A stretch of 64,000 bases of DNA from Methylobacterium persicinum (GCF_022179525.1 NZ_BPQX01000021.1:1-64000), one strand, 5' to 3'; positions 26,399-37,546 are shown, counted from the stretch's first letter. Notes: generated by a model not told the origin, from the sequence alone. Numbers and translations: made by a program.

Positions 26399-27019
26399 TC
26401 AATCACGGCGTGCAGCCCCGTGGACGAGGGCGAGAACACCAGCCCGCAGCAGTTCGAATTTATCGGGGATGCCGGGCCCCGTGGGCAAATGCCCGGCGGC
26501 CGCCAGGGTGGCGAGGCCGTGGGCCAGCGCCCAAACCTCCAGGGCGATGAACCGGGGAGCCACACCGCCGAACCCGTCCGCGAAGGTCGCCTGCAACGCC
26601 TCAACCAGGAGGTCGAAGGGGCTCGGGCGGCCCTCCGTCTCGGGTGAGGCGTGGATGCCGCGGGTCTCGAAGATCGCGGCATAATAGGCGGGCTCCTCCT
26701 CGGCGAAGGTCAGGTACGCTTCGCCCATGCGGGTGAACCGTTCGAGCGGTGTGCCGCGGGAGGTGAGGGCGCGGGCGAGACGGCTCGCCAGCTCATTGAA
26801 GCCACGCCCCGCCAACTCCTCGAGCAGCGCTTCACGCCCCCGGAAATGTCTGTAGAGCGCGGCCGGGGTCACGCCGACGAGGCGCGCGGCCTCGACCAGG
26901 GTGAACCCGCCGATGCCGCGCTCGGCGATGAACCGCCGCGCCGCTTCGACAAGCGCCTCCTTGAGATTACCGTGGTGATAGCCACGCCGGTCCCCCGGCC
27001 CGTCCTGCCAGTGCCGCAA
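26399..27019 (-). CDS. TetR/AcrR-family transcriptional regulator
   Basis: 206 residues. The DNA-binding helix-turn-helix is at residues of about 14-65: YHHGNLKEALVEAARRFIAE, FTLVEAARLVGVTPAALYRHF. The C-terminal domain (EPAYYAAIFETRG...EVWALAHGLATLAAAGHL) is of the TetR_C_33/WHG type. It represses genes in response to an unknown small molecule. The apparent start is a TTG at 27019, and upstream sequence shows no better in-frame start, so the N-terminus is uncertain by a few residues. No obvious target lies next to it. Both neighbours are transcribed independently. Confidence 0.85.
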   Translation of the reverse strand: MRHWQDGPGDRRGYHHGNLKEALVEAARRFIAERGIGGFTLVEAARLVGVTPAALYRHFRGREALLEELAGRGFNELASRLARALTSRGTPLERFTRMGEAYLTFAEEEPAYYAAIFETRGIHASPETEGRPSPFDLLVEALQATFADGFGGVAPRFIALEVWALAHGLATLAAAGHLPTGPGIPDKFELLRAGVLALVHGAARRD

Positions 27020-27299
27020 GACACCGATACTCCCGCTCCGAACCCATGATGCCGATCCCGCAGGTCCATCCGCCCGATGAAGAACCTCCGGCTGTTGCCG
27101 CAGGGCATTACGGGCGAGGGACGCGTTCGTTGCAAGACAACCACGCAGACTGCCCCAGGGAGCGGGGGAAAATCATCCATTTCACGCGCAGGCCGCAGGC
27201 CATCATCGGGAGCGATGGGCGCGGTTGACGAAGCCGACGCAACATTGTTTCAAGCACAGGCGGTGTTGCAGCCGCCTGTGAAGCGGGGAGTAGCCGCCG

Positions 27300-27602
27300 A
27301 TGGCCTTCGTGAGCCTCAAGGCATGGCGTGCCCGGTCGGCCGAGCGGGCCGCCATCGCCGCCCGCCTGAAGGGGGAGATCGCGACCGCCCTGGCCCTCGG
27401 TCCCGGCGACGCTTTGTCCGTCAACGAGATCGCCTGCCTCGATCCGGGCTGCCCCGACATGGAAACCATCGTTCTCGTCATGCGGGCGGGCCGGCCGACC
27501 CGAGCCCTGAAGATCCGCCGCCTCATGGAGGCGGTGGATGCAACCGACCTCGCGGCCCTCGCCGCGGAGGAGAAGACGGAGCCGCCTCCGGGTGCGGCGT
27601 GA
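27300..27602 (+). CDS. Hypothetical protein with a conserved Cys-containing core
   Basis: 100 residues starting at the ATG at 27300 after GGGGAG. The core LSVNEIACLDPGCPDMETIVLVMRAGRPTRALKIRR is compact and looks conserved, with two cysteines five residues apart. There is no signal peptide or membrane helix. The function is unknown. A thioredoxin-like gene follows 70 bp downstream on the same strand, so the two may be co-expressed. Confidence 0.65.
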   Translation: MAFVSLKAWRARSAERAAIAARLKGEIATALALGPGDALSVNEIACLDPGCPDMETIVLVMRAGRPTRALKIRRLMEAVDATDLAALAAEEKTEPPPGAA

Positions 27603-27672
27603 TGGCCGGGCGCTCCAGCGCCGTCCTCGTGTACCCTATGACCAGGGTCCTCGAGAGCCCGTGGGAAACGCC

Positions 27673-28071
27673 ATGACCACACGCCGCCGAATCCTCGCGC
27701 TCGTCCCCTTCGCCTGCGCCGCCCTTGCACTCTCCGCGCCCGCGACGGCGGGCGAGATGCAGCCGTTCAGCCCTGCCGCCTTCGAGGCCGCGCAGAAGAG
27801 CGGCAAGCCGATCCTGGTGGAGGTCAGCGCGCCGTGGTGCCCGATCTGCAAGACGCAGAAGCCGATCATCGCCAAGCTTTCAGCCGATCCGCGCTTCAAG
27901 GACCTTCAGGTCTTCGACGTCGACTTCGACAGCCGGAAGGATGTCCTCAGGCAGTTCAACGCGCGGATGCAGAGCACCCTGATCGCGTTCAAGGGCGAGA
28001 CGGAGGTCGGCCGGTCGGTGGGTGAGACTCAGCCGGAATGGATCGAAGGTCTCGTCGAGAAGACGCTCTGA
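27673..28071 (+). CDS. Periplasmic thioredoxin-fold protein
   Basis: 132 residues from the ATG at 27673. A signal peptide with basic start MTTRRRILALVPFACAALAL ends near the alanine cluster APATAG, predicting export. The thioredoxin fold follows, with active site WCPICK (CxxC) and KPILVEVSAPWCP, then VFDVDFDSRKDVLRQFN and ...STLIAFKGETEVGRSVGET. It lacks the usual cis-proline position in a standard PT motif (here QSTLIAF), so reductase activity is likely but not certain. A role in thiol redox control in the periplasm is inferred. Confidence 0.82.
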   Translation: MTTRRRILALVPFACAALALSAPATAGEMQPFSPAAFEAAQKSGKPILVEVSAPWCPICKTQKPIIAKLSADPRFKDLQVFDVDFDSRKDVLRQFNARMQSTLIAFKGETEVGRSVGETQPEWIEGLVEKTL

Positions 28072-28199
28072 CCGGGCGTAGAGACAGCGCGTTCATCCTT
28101 CGCCGGGGATGGTGAGGGTTCGGCCGCGTCTCCTTTTGTCTTCGTTCATCTCGGCCGGCCGATAAGCCTACACGCGCCAGTGCTTCCGGCGCGGACGAG

Positions 28200-29342
28200 A
28201 TGTCAGCGATGCCGATCCCCGCCGCGAATCCCACCGCCGTCGTCGCGGTTCCGGTGCGCAACGAAGCCGAGCGGATCGCGGCTTGCCTGAGGGCGATCGA
28301 CGGGCAGGTCGATCTTGCGCCAGGTTCACTCGGCGTTGTCCTGTATCTCAACAACTGCACCGATGGCACCGAGGCCATCGTCGCCGGCTTGCTGCCCTCC
28401 CTGTCGGTCCCCGTCCGGGTGCTGACCGAGGATTTCTCCGGCGCCCATGCCGGATGGGCTCGCCGCCGGGCGATGGATGCCGCTGCGGCTTGGCTCGGGG
28501 AGGGGGGCGGGGTGATCCTCTCCACCGATGCCGACAGCAGGGTTCCGCCGCTTTGGGTGTCCCGAACCCTCTCGGCCATCGCCGCGGGAGCCGATGCCGT
28601 GGCCGGGCGGGTGGAACTCGATGAGGAGGAAGGGAAGCTGCTGCCCGCTTCGCTCCATGCGCGCGCCCGTCTGGAAGACCTCTACGACGCCCTGATCACC
28701 GAGGCCGAAGCGCGAATCGATCCCGATCCGCACGACCCTTGGCCGTGCCACCGCACGACCATCGGCGCGACCCTGGCCGTGACCCGCGATGCCTACATCG
28801 CCGTCGGCGGCATGCCGGAGATCCCCCTCGGCGAGGATGGCGCGTTCATCGCCCGGCTGATCGCCCACGGAAAACGGGTTCGCCACGCGCCCGATCTCTG
28901 CGTCACCATCTCGGCCCGACTCACCGGCCGGGCGCCGGGGGGCGTCGCCGACACGATCCGATCCCGCTGCGAGGAGCCGGACGCCCTCTGCGACGCGCGG
29001 ATGGAGGTGTTTGCGCGGTGCGTGCGGCGCTACCTCTGGCGGGCGAGGTTCCGGCGGATGCATGACGCGGGAACGCTGGGCCGGGAGACGGCCTGGGCGG
29101 ATTGGCTCGGGATCGGGCCGGACGAGGCTGCCCGTATCGCGGCGCTACCTTTGGGCCACGCCATTGCCGAGGCTGAGAAGGCGAGCCCCCGGTTGGCCTA
29201 CAAGCCCATCGGGCCCCGCCAGTTGCCGGGACAAATTCGTCTTGCGCGACTCGGCCTCGTGCCGATCCGCATCCTCACCGGGTTGCGGCGAAATCCGGGT
29301 CGAACCATCCCGGCGGGAACCGCCGCGGAACGGATGGCCTGA
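28200..29342 (+). CDS. Family 2 glycosyltransferase
   Basis: 380 residues. The GT-A fold is visible: VVAVPVRNEAERIAACLRAI at the start, VVLYLNNCTDGTEAIV (nucleotide-sugar region), STDADSRVPPLWV with the DxD-like metal site at residues of about 102-106, and GEDGAFIARLIAHGKRV near 215. The C-terminal 100 residues are less conserved. There is no membrane helix, so it is probably a cytoplasmic sugar transferase. The acceptor is unknown. It stands alone between a thioredoxin-like gene and a FlaG-like gene on the opposite strand. The ATG at 28200 and one at 28209 are both possible. Confidence 0.8.
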   Translation: MSAMPIPAANPTAVVAVPVRNEAERIAACLRAIDGQVDLAPGSLGVVLYLNNCTDGTEAIVAGLLPSLSVPVRVLTEDFSGAHAGWARRRAMDAAAAWLGEGGGVILSTDADSRVPPLWVSRTLSAIAAGADAVAGRVELDEEEGKLLPASLHARARLEDLYDALITEAEARIDPDPHDPWPCHRTTIGATLAVTRDAYIAVGGMPEIPLGEDGAFIARLIAHGKRVRHAPDLCVTISARLTGRAPGGVADTIRSRCEEPDALCDARMEVFARCVRRYLWRARFRRMHDAGTLGRETAWADWLGIGPDEAARIAALPLGHAIAEAEKASPRLAYKPIGPRQLPGQIRLARLGLVPIRILTGLRRNPGRTIPAGTAAERMA

Positions 29343-29347
29343 TGGGG

Positions 29348-29692
29348 TCAGGCCACCCGCGAGACGGCACCGGCGCCGGCACCGCCGGTCGCGGTCTGCG
29401 CGCCGGCATTCGCATAGGCACGGTTGCGCAACGCCGTTTCGCTCGGGAGCTGTGCGAGCACATCCCCCGATGTCTGATCCACCACCTGGAACACGATGGT
29501 GCTTGTATCGAGATCCCTCACGAAGCGCGCTTCGTGAGAATCACTGCCGATATCGACCTTCACAGCCGGTTCGAGCGCCTTCGACGGTGGGGGCTGATTT
29601 TCGGCCGTCTGGGGCGCGGGCGCGGCGGTGGCACCAATGGCATCGATGCCCTGCGGCCCCTGCACCACGCTCGGTATGCTTCGTATCTCCAT
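29348..29692 (-). CDS. FlaG-like flagellar protein
   Basis: 114 residues. The C-terminal half ARFVRDLDTSTIVFQVVDQT followed by SGDVLAQLPSETAL matches the FlaG core, which has a 'vVkViD..TGEVIrQiPsE' pattern. The N-terminal half is Pro/Ala/Gln-rich and unconserved. FlaG proteins influence flagellar filament length, but the mechanism is unclear. No other flagellar gene is in the window, so this is an orphan copy. It is convergent with the glycosyltransferase gene, with only six bases between stops. Confidence 0.65.
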   Translation of the reverse strand: MEIRSIPSVVQGPQGIDAIGATAAPAPQTAENQPPPSKALEPAVKVDIGSDSHEARFVRDLDTSTIVFQVVDQTSGDVLAQLPSETALRNRAYANAGAQTATGGAGAGAVSRVA

Positions 29693-29961
29693 GACAGGCT
29701 CCTACGATCCTGTGATCGAGCGACTGCATCACCACGCCATTAAGCGCCGCTTAATTCGGACATGCCCTCGCCGTGTTCGACAGCTGGTTTCTAGCTTTCA
29801 CCTAATATCTCCCTAACAATTCCTGTCAATCCTGGCTCATCAAGCGACCCCCTTCGCCGCGATTGCATCTCTGAGGCGGCATTCAACTTCCGTTAATCAT
29901 ACCGGTAGCGAAGCCCACCCGTTATAGTTCGGAGCACTGAGGTTCCTCAAAGCGAAGCCCG

Positions 29962-30540
29962 ATGATTCCCGCACAGCTCAGCAGTCGCCAAGATGCAGGC
30001 CGATGCCCGCTCGACAGTCGTCGTCCAGCGTTCATCGCGACGATGGCGGCGATTGCAATGACAGTAGCCGGCTGCGCCGCACCACGTCAGGACTTCGTCG
30101 GCACCTACCGTTGCCCTGTTCTGACGGCACTGGAACGCATCCACCAGCGCGGGCCGAAAACCACATCGCGCAACCGCTTCGCGATCGTGAGTATTGAAAA
30201 GGCACCCCAGCGCTACGTCCAGTGCATCTTCTTCGATGGGGACGTCAGAATGTTCTGCGAGGCATCGTCGGGGGCCTATGGTCCCGTGGGGGAGGCCGAC
30301 CATCCGCTGACGGAAGAGGGTCGCGCGGCCTTGAAAAGCCTGGGTTTTACCCAGGCCGATCCACAGCATAATTTTACTCGGACCGTCGATCTCGGCGAGC
30401 CGCCGCGGGTCGAGATCGCCGCGGACATGATGCTCGAGACCCTCGCTCGCGCCTACGGAGCGCGGATGGGAACCAGGATCGAAGTCACCGCACCCCTCGG
30501 CAGAGGCGCGGAAGACAGGTGCGGCGTGCCCGCCTCGTGA
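29962..30540 (+). CDS. Hypothetical lipoprotein
   Basis: 192 residues. A long basic N-terminus precedes the hydrophobic stretch FIATMAAIAMTVAGC, a lipobox (VAGC) with the acylated Cys near residue 38, so the mature protein would be lipid-anchored. The mature part has scattered cysteines (YRCPV, VQCIFF, MFCEAS) and a C-terminal ETLARAYGARMGTRIEV. No family is recognised. The distance from the ATG to the lipobox is longer than usual, so the true start may be further in, though no better in-frame start is seen. It is convergent with thiC. Confidence 0.65.
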   Translation: MIPAQLSSRQDAGRCPLDSRRPAFIATMAAIAMTVAGCAAPRQDFVGTYRCPVLTALERIHQRGPKTTSRNRFAIVSIEKAPQRYVQCIFFDGDVRMFCEASSGAYGPVGEADHPLTEEGRAALKSLGFTQADPQHNFTRTVDLGEPPRVEIAADMMLETLARAYGARMGTRIEVTAPLGRGAEDRCGVPAS

Positions 30541-30564
30541 CGGGCACGCCAGATAGTCTTCGGC

Positions 30565-32620
<2,056 letters not shown>

Positions 32621-32739
32621 TGCCCGGAGCCTCCGTGGTTTGCCGGACATTGTCAATGCCGGCGGTGGAGGGTGCATGACAGCAGTCTAGAGCCCTTGTC
32701 GACCGGGTCGTACCGGGGGCGGCCCCTCGTTTCTCCGCA

Positions 32740-32866
32740 CCCTCGTCCTCATCCTGAGATGCCCGCGTCGGCGGCCTCGAAGGAGGTGTCCAGTTCTCGC
32801 GGCGATCCCTGGAACCCTCCTTCGAGGCCGCCGCTTCGCGCTGGCACCTCAGGATGAGGGCGAGGG
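32740..32866. repeat. Intergenic palindromic repeat (REP/RPE-like)
   Basis: The left arm CCTCGTCCTCATCCTGAGAT near 32741-32760 is mirrored by ACCTCAGGATGAGGGCGAGG near 32846-32865. An inner pair, GGCGGCCTCGAAGGAGG (32771-32787) and CCTCCTTCGAGGCCGCC (about 32817-32833), makes a longer hairpin. Palindromes with this CTCATCCTGAGG and CCTCGAAGGAGG character occur in many copies between genes in Rhizobiales genomes. No gene is in this stretch. Confidence 0.75.
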
Positions 32867-32954
32867 TGGGAGGTCGGGCTGTTCATCAAGGAACGAACAG
32901 GCGGCCGCTCGTCCGCGACAACGGCGCCGTTGCGGACGCTGTAGAACACGGGCG

Positions 32955-33356
32955 ATGGAAACAGGGACAAGGCGGAGGGAACACTTGGGCAGACGCGACC
33001 GCCTCTGGCGTGACGACGACCCCAGCACCCACGGCCCCCAGGCGGAGGCGCCGGTCATCTGTCCGCTCTGTCAGCGCCCGATCCCGCGGGGCGCGAAATC
33101 GAGCCTCCACCATCTGACGCCGAAGCTGAAGGGTGGCACCCATCGGGGGACGGTGCGGCTGCACCAAGTCTGCCACTCCGCCATCCACGCCCGCTACAGC
33201 GAGGCCGAGATCGCCCGGCGGCTCGCCGACATCGACGCCTTGCGGGCAGATCCGGAACTGGCCCGCTTCGTGGATTGGGTCCGCACCAAGCCGGACGACT
33301 TCTACGTGCCCACCCGCCTGACCCGGGACCGCCGGGCGGGACGGCGGAAGGAGTAG
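32955..33356 (+). CDS. HNH endonuclease-domain protein
   Basis: 133 residues. A zinc-binding CPLCQRPIP pair is followed by SLHHLTPKLKGGTHRGTVRL and HQVCHSAIHARYSE, which form an HNH (His-Asn/Lys-His) beta-beta-alpha metal motif. The C-terminal region ADIDALRADPELARFVDWVR and TKPDDFYVPTRLTRDRR is conserved in a bacterial subgroup of unknown biology. It could nick or cut DNA, and neither phage genes nor a methylase accompany it. The N-terminal 30 residues are Arg-rich and poorly supported, so the start may be later. Confidence 0.8.
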   Translation: METGTRRREHLGRRDRLWRDDDPSTHGPQAEAPVICPLCQRPIPRGAKSSLHHLTPKLKGGTHRGTVRLHQVCHSAIHARYSEAEIARRLADIDALRADPELARFVDWVRTKPDDFYVPTRLTRDRRAGRRKE

Positions 33357-33390
33357 TGCGCCGCCCTCCCAGCGGAGAACGGCGGGACGA

Positions 33391-33636
33391 TCAAGGATTG
33401 AAGACGATCCCCGCGCGCTTGCCCCTCTGCCATGCCAGGGTCGCGGCCCGGGCCTCGGCCTCCGGGGCAAGGCTGACCCGGAACTCGTCCGGCAACTCGA
33501 CCTGGGTGTCCACCTCAATCAGCGCGCCGGTATCGTTGACGTCCCACACGAGGCAATCGACCTTTCCGCCGGGAATCTCGATCGCGCCGAAGGTGAAGGC
33601 GTTACGGCGGTAGGTGCCGCGCCGGTCGTCGGACAT
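33391..33636 (-). CDS. PilZ-domain protein
   Basis: 81 residues, just one PilZ domain: RRGTYRRNAF (the RxxxR c-di-GMP-binding motif), VNDTGALIEVD (the D/NxSxxG position, here D-T-G-A) and LAWQRGKRAGIVF. PilZ domains bind cyclic di-GMP. The second motif departs from the consensus, so nucleotide binding is probable rather than certain. The ATG follows AAGGG. The gene lies between an HNH gene and a secreted-protein gene. Confidence 0.82.
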   Translation of the reverse strand: MSDDRRGTYRRNAFTFGAIEIPGGKVDCLVWDVNDTGALIEVDTQVELPDEFRVSLAPEAEARAATLAWQRGKRAGIVFNP

Positions 33637-33678
33637 CCCTTGAACCCTCTCACACCCGCCCCCCCGAAACCGACCGGC

Positions 33679-34173
33679 TCACTCGTCGTCGGGTGCGTTG
33701 CGGTAACGGCGGCGCTGATAGCCGTCATCGTCGGACTGGCGGCGGGGGCGATCATAGCCGCGGTCCTCATCCCGGTACCGATCTTCGCCCCTCGACCGAT
33801 ACGCGTCGCGGGCGCGGTCATCGTCCCGGTCGTCGCGCCGGGGAAAGGGGTCGTTGCGGTAGCCGCCGCCACCGTTCCCGGCGATGCGTGGGGCGTACCA
33901 GCAAGCCTTGCGCTGGTTCGGGGCGGGGTCGCCGAAGCTCTGGACGTTGCAGGGGATCGCTCCGCCCTGGGGGAACGGGCGACCGTGGGTCTTGCCGGGC
34001 ACGCCGAAATAGACGTTCGTCGGGTAAGGCATCCGGCAGACGCCGCCCTCTTCCGCACAGGGCACGGTGTTCACCGTGTCGAGCCTGACTTGCGCCCGGG
34101 CCGAAAGTCCTCCGAAGAGCACCGGCCCGAAGCCGGCGAGCACCATCACGACGAAACCTGCCCGCACGATCAC
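33679..34173 (-). CDS. Hypothetical secreted protein with acidic/basic C-terminal tail
   Basis: 164 residues from a GTG at 34173 with GGAAGGGG directly before it. The longer frame to 34320 reads through a likely promoter and is rejected. An N-terminal signal peptide (IVRAGFVVMVLAGFGPVLFG, ending SARAQ) predicts export. The mature part has paired cysteines (PCAEEGGVCRMPYP, IPCNVQ, KACWYAP). The last 60 residues are low-complexity Arg/Asp/Tyr, probably unfolded. No family is recognised. Confidence 0.65.
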   Translation of the reverse strand: MIVRAGFVVMVLAGFGPVLFGGLSARAQVRLDTVNTVPCAEEGGVCRMPYPTNVYFGVPGKTHGRPFPQGGAIPCNVQSFGDPAPNQRKACWYAPRIAGNGGGGYRNDPFPRRDDRDDDRARDAYRSRGEDRYRDEDRGYDRPRRQSDDDGYQRRRYRNAPDDE

Positions 34174-34477
34174 CGTTCCCCTTCCGAATCGGGCGGCACC
34201 ATAGGGACACGCCCATTCGGAAACCAGGGGCGACCCCTCCAAATACTGATTTGTTTTCTGCCCATAGTCTCGATCGAAGGGTCGCCACGCGTCCCTTAAC
34301 GGCCCCTTAAACCGCCGCATTTATTGCGTCTCAGAACGCGTCCGTAAACGAACCGCTCCAGGCGGCGGCGGGCTCCCGTTGCGGGGCATCCGGCGGGACA
34401 TACGGCGTCGGGCGAGGGCGCGGGACCGGTCGGGTCCCCGCAGGAACGCGGACGAACGGGCTTCGTAGCGGGTATCG

Positions 34478-36661
34478 ATGGCGCAGAAGCGTGGCAGGAG
34501 CGAGCCGAATTTTGACGTGCCGGAGGGCCAGCCCGGCCGGCGCGGGGATCTCGACCTGCGCCTGTCCCGCGAGGACCGGGCCGGCGGCGGGGATACGAGG
34601 AGCGACGGGCGCGTGAGCAGGCAGACCGGCAAGCGATCCGCGTCCCGCGGGAACTCCCAAGGGAGGGGTGCCTCCGCCAAGCGCAAGCCGCGGCGGTCGT
34701 GGATCGGCCGCATCGTCTATGGCGGTGTCGTGCTCGGGCTCTGGGCGGTGATCGGCCTTGCCGGGCTCATCGCCTACCACGCGTCGCAGCTTCCGCCGAT
34801 CGACCAGCTCGCCGTGCCGAAGCGGCCCCCGAACATCGCGATTTTGGCGAGCGATGGGTCGCTGCTCGCCAACCGCGGCGAGACGGGCGGTCGCGTTGTC
34901 TCGATCAAGGAGCTGCCGCCCTACCTGCCGCGGGCCTTCGTCGCCATCGAGGACCGGCGCTTCTATCAGCACTTCGGCGTCGATCCCGTCGGCATCCTGC
35001 GCGCCATCGGCCAGAACCTGACCCGGCGGGGCGTCGCCCAGGGCGGTTCCACCCTGACGCAGCAGCTCGCCAAGAACCTGTTCCTGACCCAGGAGCGGAC
35101 GGCCTCGCGCAAGATCCAGGAGGCGATCCTGGCCCTCTGGCTGGAGCACAAATACACCAAGGACGAGATCCTCGAACTCTACCTGAACCGGGTCTATTTC
35201 GGCGCAGGCGCCTACGGCGTGGAAGCGGCGGCGCAGCGCTATTTCGGCAAGCCCGCCAAGGATGTGAGCCTCGCCCAGGCAGCGATGCTCGGCGGCCTCG
35301 TCCAGGCGCCGTCGCGCCTCGCGCCCAACCGCAACCTTCCGGCCGCCCAGGCCCGCGCCGCCCAGGTTCTGGCGGCGATGCAGGAACTCGGCTTCGCCTC
35401 GGCGCAGGACGTGAAGGTCGCCCTGGCGCAGCCGGCCCGGCCCGCGAGTGTCCGCGGCGGCGGCTCGGCGAACTACGTGGCCGACCTCGTGATGGATGTG
35501 CTCGACGACTACGTGGGCAAGTTCGACACGGACATCACGGTGCAGACCACCGTCGACACCTCTCTTCAGGCCACGGCCGAGCGGGCCCTGGTTGATGAAC
35601 TGAACAAGCAGGGTGCCCGCTACAATGTCGCTCAGGGTGCCCTGGTTTCCATGCGCCCGGACGGCGCCATCCGCGCCCTGATCGGCGGGCGGGATTACGC
35701 TCAGAGCCAGTTCAACCGAGCCACCACCGCCAAGCGGCAGCCGGGCTCGTCGTTCAAGCCCTTCGTCTACCTCACCGCCGTGGAGCACGGCGCGACCCCC
35801 GATACGGTCCGCGACGACGCGCCGGTCAAGATCGGGAACTGGGCGCCGGAGAACTACTCCCACCGCTACGAGGGGCCGGTGACCCTGCGCACGGCCCTTG
35901 CCCACTCCCTGAACACCGTCGCCGTGCGGCTCGGCCAGGAGGTCGGCCCGAAGGCCGTGGTGCAGACCGCCCAGCGACTCGGCATCACCTCGCCCCTCCA
36001 GGCCAACGGCTCCATCGCGCTCGGCACATCCGAGGTGACATTGCTGGAGATGGTCGGCGCCTACGGGGCCTTCGCCAACGGCGGCACGGGGGTCATCCCC
36101 TACGTCGTCGCCTCGGTGAAGGGATCGGACGGCAAGGTCCTCTACAAGCGCGCCGACAGCGGCCTCGGCCGGGTCATCAGCCCCGATGCGGACGGCATGA
36201 TGAACGCGATGATGCACGAGGTCTTCGTGTCCGGCACCGGCAAGAAGGCCGACATCCCCGGTTGGGACCTCGCGGGCAAGAGCGGCACCACCCAGGATTA
36301 CCGCGACGCGTGGTTCATCGGCTTCTCGGGAAGCCTCGTGACCGGGGTCTGGCTCGGCAACGACGACGGCGAACTCACCAAGAAGGTCACCGGTGGCAAC
36401 CTGCCCGCGGACATCTGGAAGACCTACATGGTCCAGGCGCTGAAGGGCCAGACGCCGGTCCCGCTTCCGAACCTCAACCGTTGGCGGAAGGCGCCGGAGA
36501 CCACCGCCTCGGTGGCCAATGCCGGCCCGGCCGGGATCCTGAACCAGATCTTCGGCGACGACGTCGCCCCCGCGCCGCAGCCCGAGGCCCCCGTCCGTCG
36601 GACGAGGCAGCAGCGCGCCGAGCCGAACTTCATCGAGAAGCTGTTCGGGATCGGCGAATAG
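34478..36661 (+). CDS. Class A penicillin-binding protein (PBP1A type)
   Basis: 727 residues. A basic cytoplasmic tail (about 1-80) and one membrane anchor (residues of about 85-105, IVYGGVVLGLWAVIGLAGLI) precede a glycosyltransferase domain with catalytic Glu in AIEDRRFYQHFGVD and GGSTLTQQLAKNLFL. The transpeptidase domain has the active-site SxxK (PGSSFKP), SxN (HSLN) and KSGTT. It polymerises and cross-links peptidoglycan on the periplasmic face. The length is ordinary for PBP1A/1B relatives. Another long frame on the opposite strand over the same bases is a GC-codon shadow. Confidence 0.93.
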   Translation: MAQKRGRSEPNFDVPEGQPGRRGDLDLRLSREDRAGGGDTRSDGRVSRQTGKRSASRGNSQGRGASAKRKPRRSWIGRIVYGGVVLGLWAVIGLAGLIAYHASQLPPIDQLAVPKRPPNIAILASDGSLLANRGETGGRVVSIKELPPYLPRAFVAIEDRRFYQHFGVDPVGILRAIGQNLTRRGVAQGGSTLTQQLAKNLFLTQERTASRKIQEAILALWLEHKYTKDEILELYLNRVYFGAGAYGVEAAAQRYFGKPAKDVSLAQAAMLGGLVQAPSRLAPNRNLPAAQARAAQVLAAMQELGFASAQDVKVALAQPARPASVRGGGSANYVADLVMDVLDDYVGKFDTDITVQTTVDTSLQATAERALVDELNKQGARYNVAQGALVSMRPDGAIRALIGGRDYAQSQFNRATTAKRQPGSSFKPFVYLTAVEHGATPDTVRDDAPVKIGNWAPENYSHRYEGPVTLRTALAHSLNTVAVRLGQEVGPKAVVQTAQRLGITSPLQANGSIALGTSEVTLLEMVGAYGAFANGGTGVIPYVVASVKGSDGKVLYKRADSGLGRVISPDADGMMNAMMHEVFVSGTGKKADIPGWDLAGKSGTTQDYRDAWFIGFSGSLVTGVWLGNDDGELTKKVTGGNLPADIWKTYMVQALKGQTPVPLPNLNRWRKAPETTASVANAGPAGILNQIFGDDVAPAPQPEAPVRRTRQQRAEPNFIEKLFGIGE

Positions 36662-36706
36662 GCCCGGCTCGCCCTCCGCCGCCCAGGCGGGAGGGCCCCG
36701 CCGGCC

Positions 36707-37546
36707 CTACAGCATCGGCAGGATTGGCGGGCGCGGACCGCGGGGGAAGTGTGCCTCGATGAGGGCGATCTCCGCGGCGTTGAGATGGATCTCGGCCGCC
36801 GCCGCATTCTCTACCGCCCGCTCCGGCCGGACGGTCTTGGGGATGGTGAAGGTATTCGGCAGGCGCAGGAGGAAGGCCAGGACCACCGCATAGGGCGACG
36901 TGCCGTGCGCGTTGGCGATGCTCTGGAGTACGCGCCCGCCGGAACTGGCCGGCTCCGGGAAGTCCCCGCTGCCGAAGGGTGAATAGCCGACGAGGGCCAC
37001 CCCGTGCGCCGTACACCAGGGCAGCACGGCATGCTCGATCGCCCGCTCGGTGGGGCAGTAGAAGACCTGATTGCAGGCGATGCGGTCCGGCCCCGCGATG
37101 GCGAGGAGGCGCTCGAGATCCTCTACGTCGAAGTTGCTGACGCCCCAGGACAGGATCTTGCCCGCCCGCCGGAGATCCTCGAACCCCGCGACGGTCTCGG
37201 CCAGGGGATGGTTGCCCGGCCAGTGCAGCAGGTAGCAATCCAGCCGGTCGGTCCCGAGCCGGCGGAGCGACGCCTCGCACGCCCTGACGACGCCCCTGCG
37301 GGTCGCGTTGCTCGGCACCACCTTCGAGACGAGGAAGACTTCTTCCCGGCAGTCGCCGATGGCCTCGCCGACCATCGATTCCGCATCGCCGTACATCTCG
37401 GCGGTGTCGATATGGGTCATGCCCGAATCGATCCCGGCCCGCAGGGCCCGGATGGCGGACGCGCGGTCCGCGCCGTCGATGCGCCACGTACCCTGGCCGA
37501 TGACGGGCACGGCCACGCGCGCCGCCCCGAAGCCCCTCGCGTGCAT
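36707..37546 (-). CDS. Aldo/keto reductase
   Basis: 279 residues from the ATG at 37546 (MHARGFGAARVAVPVIGQGT). The TIM-barrel AKR landmarks are GIDSGMTHIDTAEMYGDAE (catalytic Asp and Tyr), LVSKVVPSNATRRGVVRACE (catalytic Lys), CYLLHWPGNHPL (catalytic His) and FTIPKTVRPERAVENAAAAE (NADPH binding). It is the DkgA/YtbE-type group. It reduces aldehydes or ketones with NADPH in the cytoplasm, and the substrate is unknown. It is convergent with the penicillin-binding protein gene. Confidence 0.88.
   Translation of the reverse strand: MHARGFGAARVAVPVIGQGTWRIDGADRASAIRALRAGIDSGMTHIDTAEMYGDAESMVGEAIGDCREEVFLVSKVVPSNATRRGVVRACEASLRRLGTDRLDCYLLHWPGNHPLAETVAGFEDLRRAGKILSWGVSNFDVEDLERLLAIAGPDRIACNQVFYCPTERAIEHAVLPWCTAHGVALVGYSPFGSGDFPEPASSGGRVLQSIANAHGTSPYAVVLAFLLRLPNTFTIPKTVRPERAVENAAAAEIHLNAAEIALIEAHFPRGPRPPILPML

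Noticed and set aside
34331-36217. Long minus-strand open frame of 628 codons opposite the penicillin-binding protein
   Set aside because: Codon composition is the complement of a real gene (Gly/Arg/His/Val-rich) and no domain is visible. The plus-strand gene has all catalytic motifs.
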